Shown here: piece after piece, positions 8,397-19,098 of the stretch
How positions within the stretch are numbered: position 1 is the first letter of the stretch
Layout of the letters: each line of letters starts with the position of its first letter
Assembly (NCBI RefSeq): GCF_003143515.1
Contig: NZ_CP029343.1
Span: forward strand, 5,780,654-5,844,653
Direction of reading: 5' to 3'
Length of the DNA: 64,000 nucleotides
From: Massilia oculi
Lineage (GTDB): Bacteria; Pseudomonadota; Gammaproteobacteria; Burkholderiales; Burkholderiaceae_D
The notes under the pieces: model-generated
The model's database searches: none
What the model saw: only the letters and a program-made list of their open reading frames with translations
Told to the model about the DNA's origin: nothing
Program-made: the position numbers and the translations under genes

Positions 8397-11291
8397 TTAC
8401 CTGGCAAACACCTCGGCCGCGGGCGTGATCGTCACCGCCTCCGGCTTGATGTTCAACTTCATCTCACCAATCTGCTTGTCCTCGTCCAGCAAGGACTGCG
8501 GCTTGTTGGCGTCGTACTTGATCGGCGAGAAGGCGTCGCTCACCAGCGCCTGCTTCAGGCCGGTCGCATCCCTGGTGATGATCACCACCGACAGGTTCTT
8601 GGCCGACAGGTGCTTCCTGATGGCGGCATTGACGTCGGCCGCGCTCAGCTTCGAGAGGGCGTCGCGCATCATGGTCGTGAACTCCGGCGTGCCATACCAC
8701 TGCGAATCGAGCGCATAGCCCAGCCGCTGGTCCTGGGTCGCGGTCATCACGAACACGTTCTTCATCAGGTAATCGCGGGTGGTCTCGAAATCGGCCTGGC
8801 TGATGCCCTCGTCGACCATCTTGCCCAGTTCATGCAGCGCCACGCGCAGCGCGAAGTGGCCGTTCTGCGGCGCCACCGGGCGGATCCAGACCTCGAACAG
8901 CTGCGCCTTGCGGCCCAGGTTGGGGTTCGGGAAGAACTGGAACATCCCGCGCGGGAAGGCCTCGATATAGGCGTAGTCGCCGTAGTTCATGCCGCGTTCT
9001 TCGCGGATGCGCTGGTACAGGTGGGCGCTCGACGACCGGTGCTCGCCGAGCCAGGTCTTGGCCAGCCACAGGGCAGCGAAGTCCGGGTGCTTGCGCGTGA
9101 CGTCGAGCGGCAGGCCGAACGAAATCGCAGTGGCGCGGGTGTTCTTCTCGACGATTTCCACTTCCAGGCCGTTCGGCATGCGGCCTTTCGGCACGCCCGT
9201 CGCGCTCAAGCCGGCGCCTTCCGGCAGGCGCGCCAACCGCGCCTTGAGCGAGGCCGTCATTGCATCCGACACGTCGCCCGAGATGCCGACCTTCACGGCG
9301 CGGCGGGTATAGGCCTTGGCGTAGAAGGCTTTCACGTCATCCAGGGTGATGGCGTCGATGCCGGCGACGGTGCCCAGCACCGGATGACCGTAGGCGGTGC
9401 CGGCGAACACATTCGCTTGCAGCCTTTCCTTGCCGAACTCCTCTTCGTTGTTGTCCTTCAGGTCCAGCACCAGGGCATTGCGCTGGGCGTCCTTCAGGCG
9501 GCGGAAATCCTCCTCGCGGAAGCCCGGGTCCGTCAGCAAGGGCATCGCGATGTCGAGATACTCTTGCCAGTTATCCTTGTGGATGGTGCCGGTGAAGGTC
9601 GTCATTTCCTTGTCGGTCTGCTCGGTGAGGCTGCCGGCCATCGGGAACAGCGCCTTGGTCACCTCGTCGATCTTGCGCTCGCGCGAACCGCTCGACGCCA
9701 CCATCGCGGCGGTGAGGGCGGCCAGGCCTTCCTTGCCTTTCGGGTCGTGGGCCGAGCCGGCGGCGAACAGCAGCTTGAAGCGGATCTGGGGCAGGGCCGA
9801 TTTCTGCACCAGCACGTCGAATGTCGCTTCAGGCGCCTGGGGGGCGAACGACGCCAGCTTCGGCAACTGCTCGATGCCCTTCGGCAGCGCGTCATGCGAC
9901 AGGGTGGTGACCACCATGCTGTCGTCGACCAGGTATTTGCGCGCAGCGGCCTGCAGGTCGGCCGGGCTCAAGCCGTCGATCGCGCGGTAGTAGCCGTTGA
10001 GCGTATCGTACGAGCGCTCGAAGTGCACGTAGGAAGCCAGGGTCGAGGCGATCGCCTCGGTGTTGTCGAGCGAGCGGATCAGGCCATACTTCTGGGCCGA
10101 CTTGGCGGCTTCGAGTTCCTTGGCGCTAACCGGTTCGTCGCGCAGCTTCGCCACCGTCTGCAGGATGGCGTCGCGCACCATCACGGCGTCCGCCGGATTC
10201 TTCACGCGCGCGCCGATGGTGGCCAGGGTCGGATCGACCCGGTTCGGGGTGAAGTCGAACAGCTGGTCGACCTTCTGCTCGTCCTGCACCAGGCGCTTGT
10301 ACAGCGGCGAGGTGCGCCCGAACGACAGCGACAGCGCCATCGACAGCGCCGCCTGCTCCTTCTGCCGGGCGACGAAGCTCGGGGCGCGCCAGGCGACCGT
10401 CACCAGCGGCAGGGTCGGCGTCTGCCAGGCCACGTGGCGATACTGGGCGCCGCGCGGCGCGGGTTCGACCGGCACGTTCGACTTGAAGTTGCCGCGCTTC
10501 CAACCGGCCCAGTACTTCTCGACCATGGCGATCGCCTTCGACGGCTCGACGTCGCCGGCGATGATGATGGTGGTTTTTTCAGGGCGATACCAGCGGTCGA
10601 AGAAGACCTTCGAGTAATCGTACTGGTTCGGCATGTCCTCGATGTCCTTGAGGAAGCCCATCGTGGTGTGCTTGTAGGTGTGGGTGGTGTAGGCGGCGTC
10701 GCGCTGCACCTCGAACAGCTTCGACATCGGGTTGGCGCTGTTCTTGTTGTACTCGCCCAGCACGGCGCGCGATTCGGTCTTGAAGGCCTCGATCGGATAC
10801 GACAGGTGCTGGAAGCGGTCGGCCTCGACCTTGAGCACCGTCTCCAGGTCCTGCTTGGCGAAGGTGGTGTAGTAATTGGTCAGGTCGTCGCTGGTATACG
10901 CGTTCTGGCGCGCGCCGGCCTTTGTGATCACTTCCTGGTATTTTTCCGGCGGATAGGTCGGCGTACCGCGGAACATCATGTGCTCGAAGAAGTGGGCGAA
11001 GCCCGACTTGCCCGGCTCGACTTCGTTGCGCGAACCGGTCTGCACCGGGATGTGCACCGAGACCAGGTTCGGGAAGCCGGTCGGCACCACGATGACCTTC
11101 AGGCCGTTGGGAAGCAGTTTTTCGGTGGCCTTGAACGGCAGCACGTCGCCGCCGGCGGCCGGCTTGGTGGCCGCGCGGGTGGTCGCGGGGGTGGCCACAG
11201 GGGTGGCCACAGCGGCGCTGGCGGCGCCTGCCAGCAACACGCCGGAAATCAATGTCGCGAGCGTGGTGCGCGACAGGGTCGGATGGAACAC
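8397..11291 (-). CDS. M16 family zinc metallopeptidase (insulinase type)
   Basis: About 964 residues with a signal peptide (TLATLISGVLLAGAASAAVA), so it acts in the periplasm. The first M16 domain carries the inverted zinc motif H-x-x-E-H in FAHFFEHMMFRGT and the downstream Glu in ESRAVLGEYNKNSANP. The second half (from about residue 500) repeats the M16 fold without the zinc motif, as is normal for the family, and includes the R/Y substrate-binding region near REERGMNYGDYAY. I chose a GTG start at 11291 because AAGGAGA lies just upstream of it; an ATG eight codons earlier would place the ribosome site inside the gene. Substrates would be peptides or damaged exported proteins. Confidence 0.85.
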   Translation of the reverse strand: MFHPTLSRTTLATLISGVLLAGAASAAVATPVATPATTRAATKPAAGGDVLPFKATEKLLPNGLKVIVVPTGFPNLVSVHIPVQTGSRNEVEPGKSGFAHFFEHMMFRGTPTYPPEKYQEVITKAGARQNAYTSDDLTNYYTTFAKQDLETVLKVEADRFQHLSYPIEAFKTESRAVLGEYNKNSANPMSKLFEVQRDAAYTTHTYKHTTMGFLKDIEDMPNQYDYSKVFFDRWYRPEKTTIIIAGDVEPSKAIAMVEKYWAGWKRGNFKSNVPVEPAPRGAQYRHVAWQTPTLPLVTVAWRAPSFVARQKEQAALSMALSLSFGRTSPLYKRLVQDEQKVDQLFDFTPNRVDPTLATIGARVKNPADAVMVRDAILQTVAKLRDEPVSAKELEAAKSAQKYGLIRSLDNTEAIASTLASYVHFERSYDTLNGYYRAIDGLSPADLQAAARKYLVDDSMVVTTLSHDALPKGIEQLPKLASFAPQAPEATFDVLVQKSALPQIRFKLLFAAGSAHDPKGKEGLAALTAAMVASSGSRERKIDEVTKALFPMAGSLTEQTDKEMTTFTGTIHKDNWQEYLDIAMPLLTDPGFREEDFRRLKDAQRNALVLDLKDNNEEEFGKERLQANVFAGTAYGHPVLGTVAGIDAITLDDVKAFYAKAYTRRAVKVGISGDVSDAMTASLKARLARLPEGAGLSATGVPKGRMPNGLEVEIVEKNTRATAISFGLPLDVTRKHPDFAALWLAKTWLGEHRSSSAHLYQRIREERGMNYGDYAYIEAFPRGMFQFFPNPNLGRKAQLFEVWIRPVAPQNGHFALRVALHELGKMVDEGISQADFETTRDYLMKNVFVMTATQDQRLGYALDSQWYGTPEFTTMMRDALSKLSAADVNAAIRKHLSAKNLSVVIITRDATGLKQALVSDAFSPIKYDANKPQSLLDEDKQIGEMKLNIKPEAVTITPAAEVFAR

Positions 11292-11379
11292 GATGTCTCC
11301 TTGAGAAATAGACAATCGCGAAGGATAGTCTATCCGCCAAGAGATGAACAGCCGCCGGACTACCGGTGATGGCCGGTGT

Positions 11380-12354
11380 TTACGCGGCTTCCGACATCGG
11401 CAGGCTGATGCGGTTGCGCCCCAGGTGCTTGGCGCGGTACAGGGCGGCGTCGGCGATCGCGACCAGCTGGCTGGCGTGGTTGTCGGGACCGGCGATGGCG
11501 GTCGCGGCCCCGATCGACACCGTCACGTGGCCGCCGGCGAAGCGGCACGGCAGCTGCAGTTGTTCGACCCGGCACCGGATGCGCTCGGCGACGATGGCGG
11601 CCCCTTTCAGCGACTGGTTGGGCAGGATCACGGCGAATTCCTCGCCGCCATAGCGCGCCACCAGGTCGTTGGCCCGCATCTCGCTTGCCACGGCGCGCGC
11701 CACCCGCTTCAGGCATTCGTCGCCGCCCAGGTGGCCATGGGCATCGTTATAGGCCTTGAAGTTGTCGACGTCCACCATCAGCAGCGACAACGGCTGCATC
11801 TGGCGCAGCGCGCGCGTCCATTCCGCATGCAGGGTGTCGTCGAAGCAGCGGCGGTTGGCCAGGCCCGTCAAGCCGTCGCGCGTGGCCAGCTGCTCGAGTG
11901 CGATCTGGGCCATCTTGGCGTCGGTGAGGTCGCGCAGCGTCTCGACCACCGCCGACAGCTGGCCGCTCGCATCGAAGATCGGACTGGCGTCGGCCGCCAG
12001 GTAGCGGCGCCGGCCGGCGCGCGGCATGTCGCACCAGCTTTCGAGCGACAGCGCAATCGGAGAGCGGGGCTCCGCTCCGGACGGCGAACCGGCCTCGCCG
12101 CGCCGGCCCTTGAGCACCATGTCGGCCAGCGTAGGGCGCTGGATTTCGTGGAAGCTGCGCCAGTGGTCGCCGGTGCCAAGCACTTCGGGAGCCGCCACGC
12201 CCGTGAGCTGCTCGCAGGCGCGGTTCCAGACCATGACGCGGGCATCGGTGCCCAGTACGAAGACCGGCACCGAGAGGCTTTCCATCAACTGCCCCACGAA
12301 AGCCACGTCCTGGACCAGGTCTGTCGGGCCTGTGCCGGTGCTGGGTGCGCTCAT
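11380..12354 (-). CDS. PAS-containing diguanylate cyclase
   Basis: A 324-residue protein. A PAS domain spans about 15-150 (VPVFVLGTDARVMVWNRACEQLTG, ending VVETLRDLTDAK). The GGDEF domain spans about 160-320, with the active-site RYGGEEFAVILP and the upstream Mg/GTP residues LLMVDVDNFKAYND. The motif is GGEEF, which is active in this family, so it should make cyclic di-GMP from two GTP in the cytoplasm. I see no RxxD inhibitory site five residues before GGEEF (the text reads RANDLVARY). Start at 12354 is backed by AGGAAGG. The frame stays open far upstream by GC bias. It lies 146 bases after the degenerate kinase gene, likely one transcript. Confidence 0.88.
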   Translation of the reverse strand: MSAPSTGTGPTDLVQDVAFVGQLMESLSVPVFVLGTDARVMVWNRACEQLTGVAAPEVLGTGDHWRSFHEIQRPTLADMVLKGRRGEAGSPSGAEPRSPIALSLESWCDMPRAGRRRYLAADASPIFDASGQLSAVVETLRDLTDAKMAQIALEQLATRDGLTGLANRRCFDDTLHAEWTRALRQMQPLSLLMVDVDNFKAYNDAHGHLGGDECLKRVARAVASEMRANDLVARYGGEEFAVILPNQSLKGAAIVAERIRCRVEQLQLPCRFAGGHVTVSIGAATAIAGPDNHASQLVAIADAALYRAKHLGRNRISLPMSEAA

Positions 12355-12500
12355 GAGCCTTCCTCTGCGAATGGTTGCGGTATCGGAGGGCGGCAACCGG
12401 TGAGTTGCCGCTAGGGACCGATACTGCAACATGCGCAGGTCCAGGCCATTGATTTTCAGCAAGGACAATGGCGAGGTGGCACTTTGCAACGCCGGGCGGT

Positions 12501-13481
12501 TCAGGCGACCTTTTCGATGATGACGGGCAGCCCTGTGGGCGCATCCTGTACCGGATCGCGCACGGCCGCGCAGACCGGCACCGAGAGCGACCAGCGGGGG
12601 CGCCGCTCGGCGTTGGCGACCATCCGCAGCAAGCCGCCCATGGCGCGGATATGCTCGACCAGCTCGATGGGCAGGGCGGTCACGTCGTCGACCGAGCCGG
12701 CGCAGCCGTCGATCTCGAGGCCCAGCGTGCTGGCGCCTTCGAGCAGCCGCACGTGCACCTCGTGGTCCAGCGCAGCGCCGCTCCTGTTGGCGGCCCCGGC
12801 CAGCACGTCCTCCAGCACGCGGAATACGGCCAGCCGCGCCGCCCGGTCCTGGCTGGCGCGCGAACTCGGATCGACGCCGGCCTCGAAGCGATAGCGCAGG
12901 CCGTGACGATGGGCATGCTCGGCCAGACAGCGCTCCAGCGCCTGGCGCAGGCCGTCGCCGGGATTCGCGCCGCGCAGGCCGCCGGCGACGGCGCGCACCG
13001 CGTGGATGGCGCCGTCGATGCCGGCCAGCGCGCGTTCCAGACGGGCGGCGAGGACAGGGGACGCGTGGGCGCTTTCCCGCAGGCTCGCCATCTCGTTGCG
13101 CAAGCTCGCCAGGCGGCGGCCCAGCTCGGCCTGCAACTCGCAGCCGATCCGGGTCCGCTCGCCTTCGCGCACGCCTTCGTGCTGGCGCACCAGGCGGCAC
13201 AGCACGTCGTGGTTATCGGCCAGCGCCTGGTCGGAGTGGCTGCGCGCCTCGCGCTCGGCGGCGAGCTGGTGCTGCAGCGCGCGCGCCCGCTCGTCGGCGG
13301 CGACGCTGCGGCGCAGGCCGATATAGGCCAGCACCAGGGCGGCGAGGGTGACCATGACGCAGGCCAGCACTTCCGGCGCAGTGCTGCGCCACGGCAGGGG
13401 CACCAGCGCATGCGCTTCGCTGGCCTCGACGGCGGGCGAAAGAATGGATAGGAAAACTAGGAAAACCGAAGACTTTATCAT
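12501..13481 (-). CDS. Membrane-anchored degenerate histidine kinase (NarX/HisKA_3-like pseudokinase)
   Basis: About 326 residues. A signal-like helix (SSVFLVFLSILSPAVEA) and a second helix (VLACVMVTLAALVLAYIGLRR) lead into a coiled coil (residues about 70-130). This is followed by a dimerisation-phosphotransfer helix of the NarX type: ERTRIGCELQAELGRRLASLRNEM. In active members this reads ERxRIARELHDELGQ, so the phospho-acceptor His is Gln here. The C-terminal part keeps the layout of a HATPase domain but has no recognisable N-box (VFRVLEDVLAGAANRSG) and no GxGxG. I infer that it cannot autophosphorylate and acts as a sensor scaffold or is decaying. The start at 13481 precedes the hydrophobic N-terminus. 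The neighbouring diguanylate cyclase may be its partner. Confidence 0.65.
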   Translation of the reverse strand: MIKSSVFLVFLSILSPAVEASEAHALVPLPWRSTAPEVLACVMVTLAALVLAYIGLRRSVAADERARALQHQLAAEREARSHSDQALADNHDVLCRLVRQHEGVREGERTRIGCELQAELGRRLASLRNEMASLRESAHASPVLAARLERALAGIDGAIHAVRAVAGGLRGANPGDGLRQALERCLAEHAHRHGLRYRFEAGVDPSSRASQDRAARLAVFRVLEDVLAGAANRSGAALDHEVHVRLLEGASTLGLEIDGCAGSVDDVTALPIELVEHIRAMGGLLRMVANAERRPRWSLSVPVCAAVRDPVQDAPTGLPVIIEKVA

Positions 13482-13635
13482 GGTCGCCCTCTTACCGGAT
13501 TCGGAACATTCCGTAGGACGATACCGCCGGGTGGCTGTAGGAATATTGTTTCTTCTCAAGCCCCCTTGATGCGACACGTTTCGTGAAACGGCCGGGAGCG
13601 CAGCGCCGCGCTACCCGCCGCGCGACGCGCCGCGC

Positions 13636-13641
13636 TATAAT
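13636..13641 (+). promoter_or_regulatory. Perfect -10 box upstream of queE
   Basis: TATAAT lies 24 bases before the queE GTG start, in otherwise GC-rich sequence. No good -35 box is visible. A transcript from here would have a leader of only about 15 bases, which leaves no room for a preQ1 riboswitch. Confidence 0.5.
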
Positions 13642-13664
13642 GGAAGGTTGACGAGAGGCTTACC

Positions 13665-14300
13665 GTGACTTACAGCATCAAAGAGATCTTCTATACCTTG
13701 CAGGGCGAGGGCGCCCATGCAGGGCGGCCGGCCGTGTTCTGCCGGTTTTCCGGCTGCAACCTCTGGACCGGGCGAGAAGCCGACCGGTCGAGCGCCGTGT
13801 GCCAGTTCTGCGACACCGATTTCGTCGGCACCGATGGCGAGCGCGGCGGCAAGTTCAAGGAAGCGGACTTGCTGGCAGCCGAGATCGACAGCCTGTGGCC
13901 GACCAGTTATCCGGCCAGCAAATACGTGGTGTTCACCGGCGGCGAACCACTGCTGCAGCTCGACCGTCCCCTGATCGACGCCATGCATGCGCGCGGCTTC
14001 ACCATCGCTATCGAGACCAACGGCACCCTGCCGGTGCCCGAAGGCGTGGACTGGATCTGCGTCAGCCCCAAAATGGGCTCGACGCTGGTGGTGCACAAGG
14101 GTAGCGAAATCAAGGTCGTCATCCCGCAGCTCGGGCAAGACCTGGCCGCCTATGAGGGACTCGACTTCGCGCACTTCTACCTGCAGGCGATGGACGGCCC
14201 GCTGGCCGCGCGCAACCTCCAGCTGGCGATCGAGACCTGCCGCGCCAACCCGAAATGGAAGCTCAGCCTCCAGACCCATAAACTTCTTCAGATTCCTTAA
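13665..14300 (+). CDS. queE: 7-carboxy-7-deazaguanine synthase QueE
   Basis: A 211-residue radical-SAM enzyme that converts 6-carboxytetrahydropterin to 7-carboxy-7-deazaguanine, the ring contraction in queuosine biosynthesis. The N-terminus has the substrate motif YTLQGEGAHAGRPAVFCRFSGCNLW. The cluster-binding cysteines lie in the long-insert form typical of proteobacterial QueE: the first in GCNLW, then VCQFCDTDF. FTGGEPLLQ is the GGEP motif that contacts SAM. The start is GTG at 13665, with GAGAGG upstream. queD follows after 15 bases and tadA overlaps queD, so the three form one operon of tRNA wobble-base modification. Confidence 0.95.
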   Translation: MTYSIKEIFYTLQGEGAHAGRPAVFCRFSGCNLWTGREADRSSAVCQFCDTDFVGTDGERGGKFKEADLLAAEIDSLWPTSYPASKYVVFTGGEPLLQLDRPLIDAMHARGFTIAIETNGTLPVPEGVDWICVSPKMGSTLVVHKGSEIKVVIPQLGQDLAAYEGLDFAHFYLQAMDGPLAARNLQLAIETCRANPKWKLSLQTHKLLQIP

Positions 14301-14315
14301 CGATCCACACGCAGC

Positions 14316-15333
<1,018 letters not shown>

Positions 15334-15476
15334 AGAGCGCCCCGGGAGCATTCCATCAGCCGGAGCGCCATGCGCGCCAATAAGCTGTTATGCTGTTTTC
15401 ACGACATAGGGATGTGAACCACGAACAGCAGCGGCGCCAGGCTGGCGCCAAACATTACGCGCTCCTGAGCTCCGCC

Positions 15477-16406
15477 ATGCCCACCCTCCACGCCAACGGA
15501 CTGCGCATCGCCTTCGACACCGCTGGCGACCCGAAAGCCGCGCCACTACTCCTGATCCACGGCCTCGGCATGCAACTGACCAACTGGCCCGACGAATTCG
15601 TCGAAGGTCTGGTCGAGCTCGGCTTCTACGTGATCCGTTTCGACCACCGCGACAGTGGCCTGTCGACCAAGTTCGAGCAGGCCGGCACCCCGAATCTCAC
15701 TGTTGCGCGCATCAAGGCGGCACTCGGCTGGCCACTGCGCTCGCCATATGGCATCGACGATATGGCGGCCGACGCCGTCGGCGTGCTGTCGGCGCTGGGC
15801 GTGGCCCGGGCCCACCTGGTCGGCGTCTCGGCGCTGGGCGGCATGATTGCCCAGCAACTGGCGGCGCGCCACCCGCAGCGGGTGCTGAGCCTGACTTCCA
15901 TCATGTCCACCAGCGGTCGGCGCGGCCTGCCCAGGCCGGGCGCGAAGGTTGCCAAGGCGCTAGCCAGCCGTCCCGCCAACCAGGCCGATCTCGACAGCGT
16001 CATCGACCACGCGGTGGGGCAGCTGCGGGCGCTGGGCAGCCCGTCCTATCCAACGCCGGACCGGCAATTGCGCAAGCGCGTCACGCGCTCCGTGCGGCGC
16101 TGCTACTGCCCCAGCGGCAGTGCGCGCCAGATGCTGGCGCTGCTGGCCGCCGGCGACCGCAGCGCGCTGCTGCCGGCGATCGCGGCGCCCACCCTTGTCA
16201 TCCACGGCGCCGCCGATCCGCTGCTGCCGGCCGCCTGCGGCCAGGACGTGGCAAGCCACATCGACGGTGCGCGCCTCGAAATCATCGAAGGGATGGGCCA
16301 CGATCTGCCGCCCCAGCTGGTCGAGCGCATCCTTGCCTTGATCGACTCCCATGCGCGGGGTAAGATGTTGCCAGATTCAACACCCCGGCTCTTCGTCAAA
16401 CAGTGA
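15477..16406 (+). CDS. Alpha/beta hydrolase
   Basis: A 309-residue soluble hydrolase. The nucleophile elbow is LVGVSALGGMIAQQLA (Ser in GVSALG). The oxyanion region is LLLIHGLGMQLTNWP. The acid lies in VIHGAADPLLP and the catalytic His in IEGMGHDLPPQL. ATG 15477 fits the usual start of the fold (MPTLHANGLRIAFDTAGD); the frame is open 29 codons further up. The stop overlaps the GTG start of ldcA, so the two are co-transcribed. The substrate is unknown; the region between strands 6 and 8 is a normal helical cap. Confidence 0.82.
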   Translation: MPTLHANGLRIAFDTAGDPKAAPLLLIHGLGMQLTNWPDEFVEGLVELGFYVIRFDHRDSGLSTKFEQAGTPNLTVARIKAALGWPLRSPYGIDDMAADAVGVLSALGVARAHLVGVSALGGMIAQQLAARHPQRVLSLTSIMSTSGRRGLPRPGAKVAKALASRPANQADLDSVIDHAVGQLRALGSPSYPTPDRQLRKRVTRSVRRCYCPSGSARQMLALLAAGDRSALLPAIAAPTLVIHGAADPLLPAACGQDVASHIDGARLEIIEGMGHDLPPQLVERILALIDSHARGKMLPDSTPRLFVKQ

Positions 16407-17320
16407 TCACCTCCCGTCCCGGCATCGCCATCGTGGCGCCAGCCGGCTGCATTCCCGAACCATCGGCGCTCGAACGCGCCATCGCGCGCCTCGAGCAGCA
16501 GGGCTTCCTGGTGCGTAATTACTACGACCACAGCTGCTCCTACCTGCGCTTCGGCGGCACCGACGACGCCCGCCTGGAACAACTGCACGCCGCCGTGGCC
16601 GACCCGGACGTGCACCTCATCATTGCCTTGCGCGGCGGTTATGGCGTCAGCCGCCTGCTGCCGCGCATCGACTTCGAGGCGATCGCCGCCAGCGGCAAGA
16701 TCGTGGTCGGGTTTTCCGACCTGACGGCCCTGCACATGGGTCTGATGGCGAAGGCGGGCGGGCTCAGTTATGCCGGTCCGATGATCGCGGGCGACTTCGG
16801 CGCGCTCGAACCGGTCCCGTTCACGCTCGACGATTTCTGGTCCTGCCTGGCCGGCCCCACCCATACGATCACCGAGCGCGTCACCGGCAATCCGGCGCTC
16901 GACGTGCGCGGCACCGTCTGGGGCGGCAATCTGGCGATGATCGGCGCCATGCTCGGCACGCCATACTTTCCGCGCATCGACGCCGGCATCCTCTGGTTCG
17001 AAGATATCGCGGAACATCCGTACCGGGTCGAGCGCCTGCTGCTGCAACTGATGCAGGCGGGCGTGCTCGAGCGCCAGCAAGCCGTGGTGCTGGGCGACTT
17101 CTCGGGTTATCGGCTCGGGCCGCTGGACAATGGCTACGATTTCGACGCCATGCTGGCCTATCTGCGCCAGACCCTGCCGCTACCGGTATTGACGGGCCTT
17201 TCCTTCGGCCACATCGAGCGCCGCGTCACGATCCCGTTCGGCGCCCAGGGCCACCTGGTGTCCGATGCCGACGGCTTCCGCCTGACCTTGTCCGACTATC
17301 CGACGCTGGTCTGCGCCTGA
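16403..17320 (+). CDS. ldcA: LD-carboxypeptidase (peptidase S66), muropeptide recycling
   Basis: A 305-residue cytoplasmic peptidase that removes the terminal D-Ala from murein tetrapeptides during cell-wall recycling. Family marks: IALRGGYGVSRLLPRID near residue 75-90, the nucleophile Ser in VVGFSDLTALHMGL, GTVWGGNLAMIGAMLGTPY, the Glu in ILWFEDIAEHPYRVERLL, and the His in SFGHIERRVTIPFGA. There is no signal peptide, as expected. It begins with GTG overlapping the hydrolase stop. Confidence 0.92.
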   Translation: MITSRPGIAIVAPAGCIPEPSALERAIARLEQQGFLVRNYYDHSCSYLRFGGTDDARLEQLHAAVADPDVHLIIALRGGYGVSRLLPRIDFEAIAASGKIVVGFSDLTALHMGLMAKAGGLSYAGPMIAGDFGALEPVPFTLDDFWSCLAGPTHTITERVTGNPALDVRGTVWGGNLAMIGAMLGTPYFPRIDAGILWFEDIAEHPYRVERLLLQLMQAGVLERQQAVVLGDFSGYRLGPLDNGYDFDAMLAYLRQTLPLPVLTGLSFGHIERRVTIPFGAQGHLVSDADGFRLTLSDYPTLVCA

Positions 17321-17430
17321 TCTGCGCGCCTGGGGCGTGCGCCGCTGTCCGGAATCCACCCTTATTCGCCCGGCAAGGCGCAGAATGGTAAAATAGCCGG
17401 TTAATCAAATATGCTTTTTGGGGTAATACA

Positions 17431-19029
17431 GTGCTATCCACAGCCAATATCACGATGCAATTCGGCGCCAAGCCGCTGTTCGAGAACATTTCCGTCAAGT
17501 TTGGCGAAGGCAACCGCTATGGCCTGATCGGCGCCAACGGCTGCGGCAAGTCGACCTTCATGAAGATCCTGGGCGGCGACCTCGAGCCGTCCGCCGGCAA
17601 CGTCAGCCTCGATCCGGGCGAGCGCCTCGGTAAGCTGCGCCAGGACCAGTTCGCCTACGAAGACGTGCGCGTGCTGGACGTGGTCATGATGGGCCACACC
17701 GAGCTGTGGAACGCGATCGCCGAACGCGATGCGATCTACGCCAATCCGGAAGCGACCGACGACGACTACATGAAGGCCGCCGAGCTCGAAGGCAAAGTGG
17801 CCGAATACGACGGCTATTCGGCCGAGGCGCGCGCCGGCGAACTGCTGCTGGGCCTGGAAATCGGCACCGACCTGCACCAGGGTCCGATGAGCGCCGTGGC
17901 GCCGGGCTGGAAGCTGCGCGTGCTGCTGGCCCAGGCCCTGTTCTCGAATCCGGATATCCTGCTGCTCGACGAACCGACCAACAACCTGGACATCAACACG
18001 ATCCGCTGGCTGGAAAACATGCTCAACGAGCGTAACTCCACCATGATCATCATTTCCCACGATCGTCACTTCCTGAACCAGGTCTGCACCCACGTGGCCG
18101 ACATGGACTACGGCACCCTGAAGGTCTATCCGGGCAACTACGACGACTACATGCTGGCCTCGACCCAGGCGCGCAACCAGCAGCTGGCGAACAACGCCAA
18201 GGCCAAGGAAAAAGTGGCCGAGCTGCAGGACTTCGTACGCCGCTTCTCGGCCAACAAATCCAAGGCGCGCCAGGCGACCTCGCGCGCCAAGCAGATCGAC
18301 AAGATCAAGATCGAGGAGTTCAAGCCATCGTCGCGCGCCTATCCGTTCGTGCGCTTCGAAGGCGAGAAGAAGCTGCACCGCCTGGCGGTGGAAGCCGAGA
18401 ACATCTCGAAAGCCTATGACCGCCAGCTGTTCAAGAACTTCTCGATCATGGTCGAGGCGGGCGAACGCATCGCGATCATCGGCGCCAACGGCGCGGGCAA
18501 GACCACGCTGCTGCGCTCGATCGGCGGCGACCTGTGCGGCCTGCAGCCGGACACCGGTCGCGTGAAGTGGGCCGAGAACGCCAATCCGGGCTATATGCCG
18601 CAGGATCCGACCGAGGAATTCGCCAGCGGCGAGACGCTCACCGACTGGATGGGCAAGTGGACGCAAGAAGGCGACGACGACCAGGCCGTGCGCTCGATCC
18701 TGGGCCGCCTGCTGTTCGGCGGCGACGAAGTCAAGAAGTCGGTCAAGGTGCTGTCGGGCGGCGAGAAGGGCCGCATGATGTACGGCAAGCTGATGCTGGG
18801 CCGTCACAACGTGCTGCTGCTGGACGAGCCGACCAACCACATGGACATGGAATCGATCGAATCGCTGAACATCGCGCTCGACAAATACGCCGGCACCCTG
18901 ATCTTCGTGTCGCACGACCGCGAGTTCGTGTCCTCGCTGGCCACCCGCGTCATCGAGATCCGCGAGAACGACGTGGTCGACTTCCAGGGCAACTACGAGG
19001 AATACCTGCGCAGCCAGGGCATCGACTGA
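17431..19029 (+). CDS. ybiT: ABC-F family ribosome-associated ATPase, YbiT type
   Basis: A 532-residue protein with two ATPase domains and no membrane part. The N-terminus [21 protein letters not shown] is close to E. coli YbiT. Domain 1 has Walker [10 protein letters not shown], signature and Walker [14 protein letters not shown]. Domain 2 has [25 protein letters not shown] and [15 protein letters not shown]. The linker between them ([12 protein letters not shown] region, preceded by an Arg/Lys-rich helix) is the P-site tRNA interaction motif. ABC-F factors act on the 70S ribosome to relieve stalling; the exact role of YbiT is less settled. The start is GTG at 17431. Confidence 0.92.
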   Translation: MLSTANITMQFGAKPLFENISVKFGEGNRYGLIGANGCGKSTFMKILGGDLEPSAGNVSLDPGERLGKLRQDQFAYEDVRVLDVVMMGHTELWNAIAERDAIYANPEATDDDYMKAAELEGKVAEYDGYSAEARAGELLLGLEIGTDLHQGPMSAVAPGWKLRVLLAQALFSNPDILLLDEPTNNLDINTIRWLENMLNERNSTMIIISHDRHFLNQVCTHVADMDYGTLKVYPGNYDDYMLASTQARNQQLANNAKAKEKVAELQDFVRRFSANKSKARQATSRAKQIDKIKIEEFKPSSRAYPFVRFEGEKKLHRLAVEAENISKAYDRQLFKNFSIMVEAGERIAIIGANGAGKTTLLRSIGGDLCGLQPDTGRVKWAENANPGYMPQDPTEEFASGETLTDWMGKWTQEGDDDQAVRSILGRLLFGGDEVKKSVKVLSGGEKGRMMYGKLMLGRHNVLLLDEPTNHMDMESIESLNIALDKYAGTLIFVSHDREFVSSLATRVIEIRENDVVDFQGNYEEYLRSQGID

Positions 19030-19058
19030 TCGACAGCCAGACATCGGTTCGAAGGAGG

Positions 19059-19076
19059 GCGGGGCCTCGGCCCCGC
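19059..19076 (+). terminator. GC hairpin between ybiT and nadA
   Basis: The stem GCGGGGC, loop CTCG and arm GCCCCGC lie 30 bases after the ybiT stop. No T-run follows (TAAGGCGAGG), so it is either a weak terminator or an mRNA stabiliser upstream of the nadA ribosome site AGGAGA. Confidence 0.4.
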
Positions 19077-19098
19077 TAAGGCGAGGAGACGCGCGAGC

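Noticed and set aside
8610..11369. Plus-strand open frame of about 900 codons opposite the M16 protease
   Set aside because: Same reason: composition of an antisense shadow; the minus strand has a signal peptide and the zinc motif.
13600..13665. preQ1 riboswitch upstream of queE
   Set aside because: The -10 box leaves only about 15 bases of leader, and no preQ1 aptamer pattern is seen.
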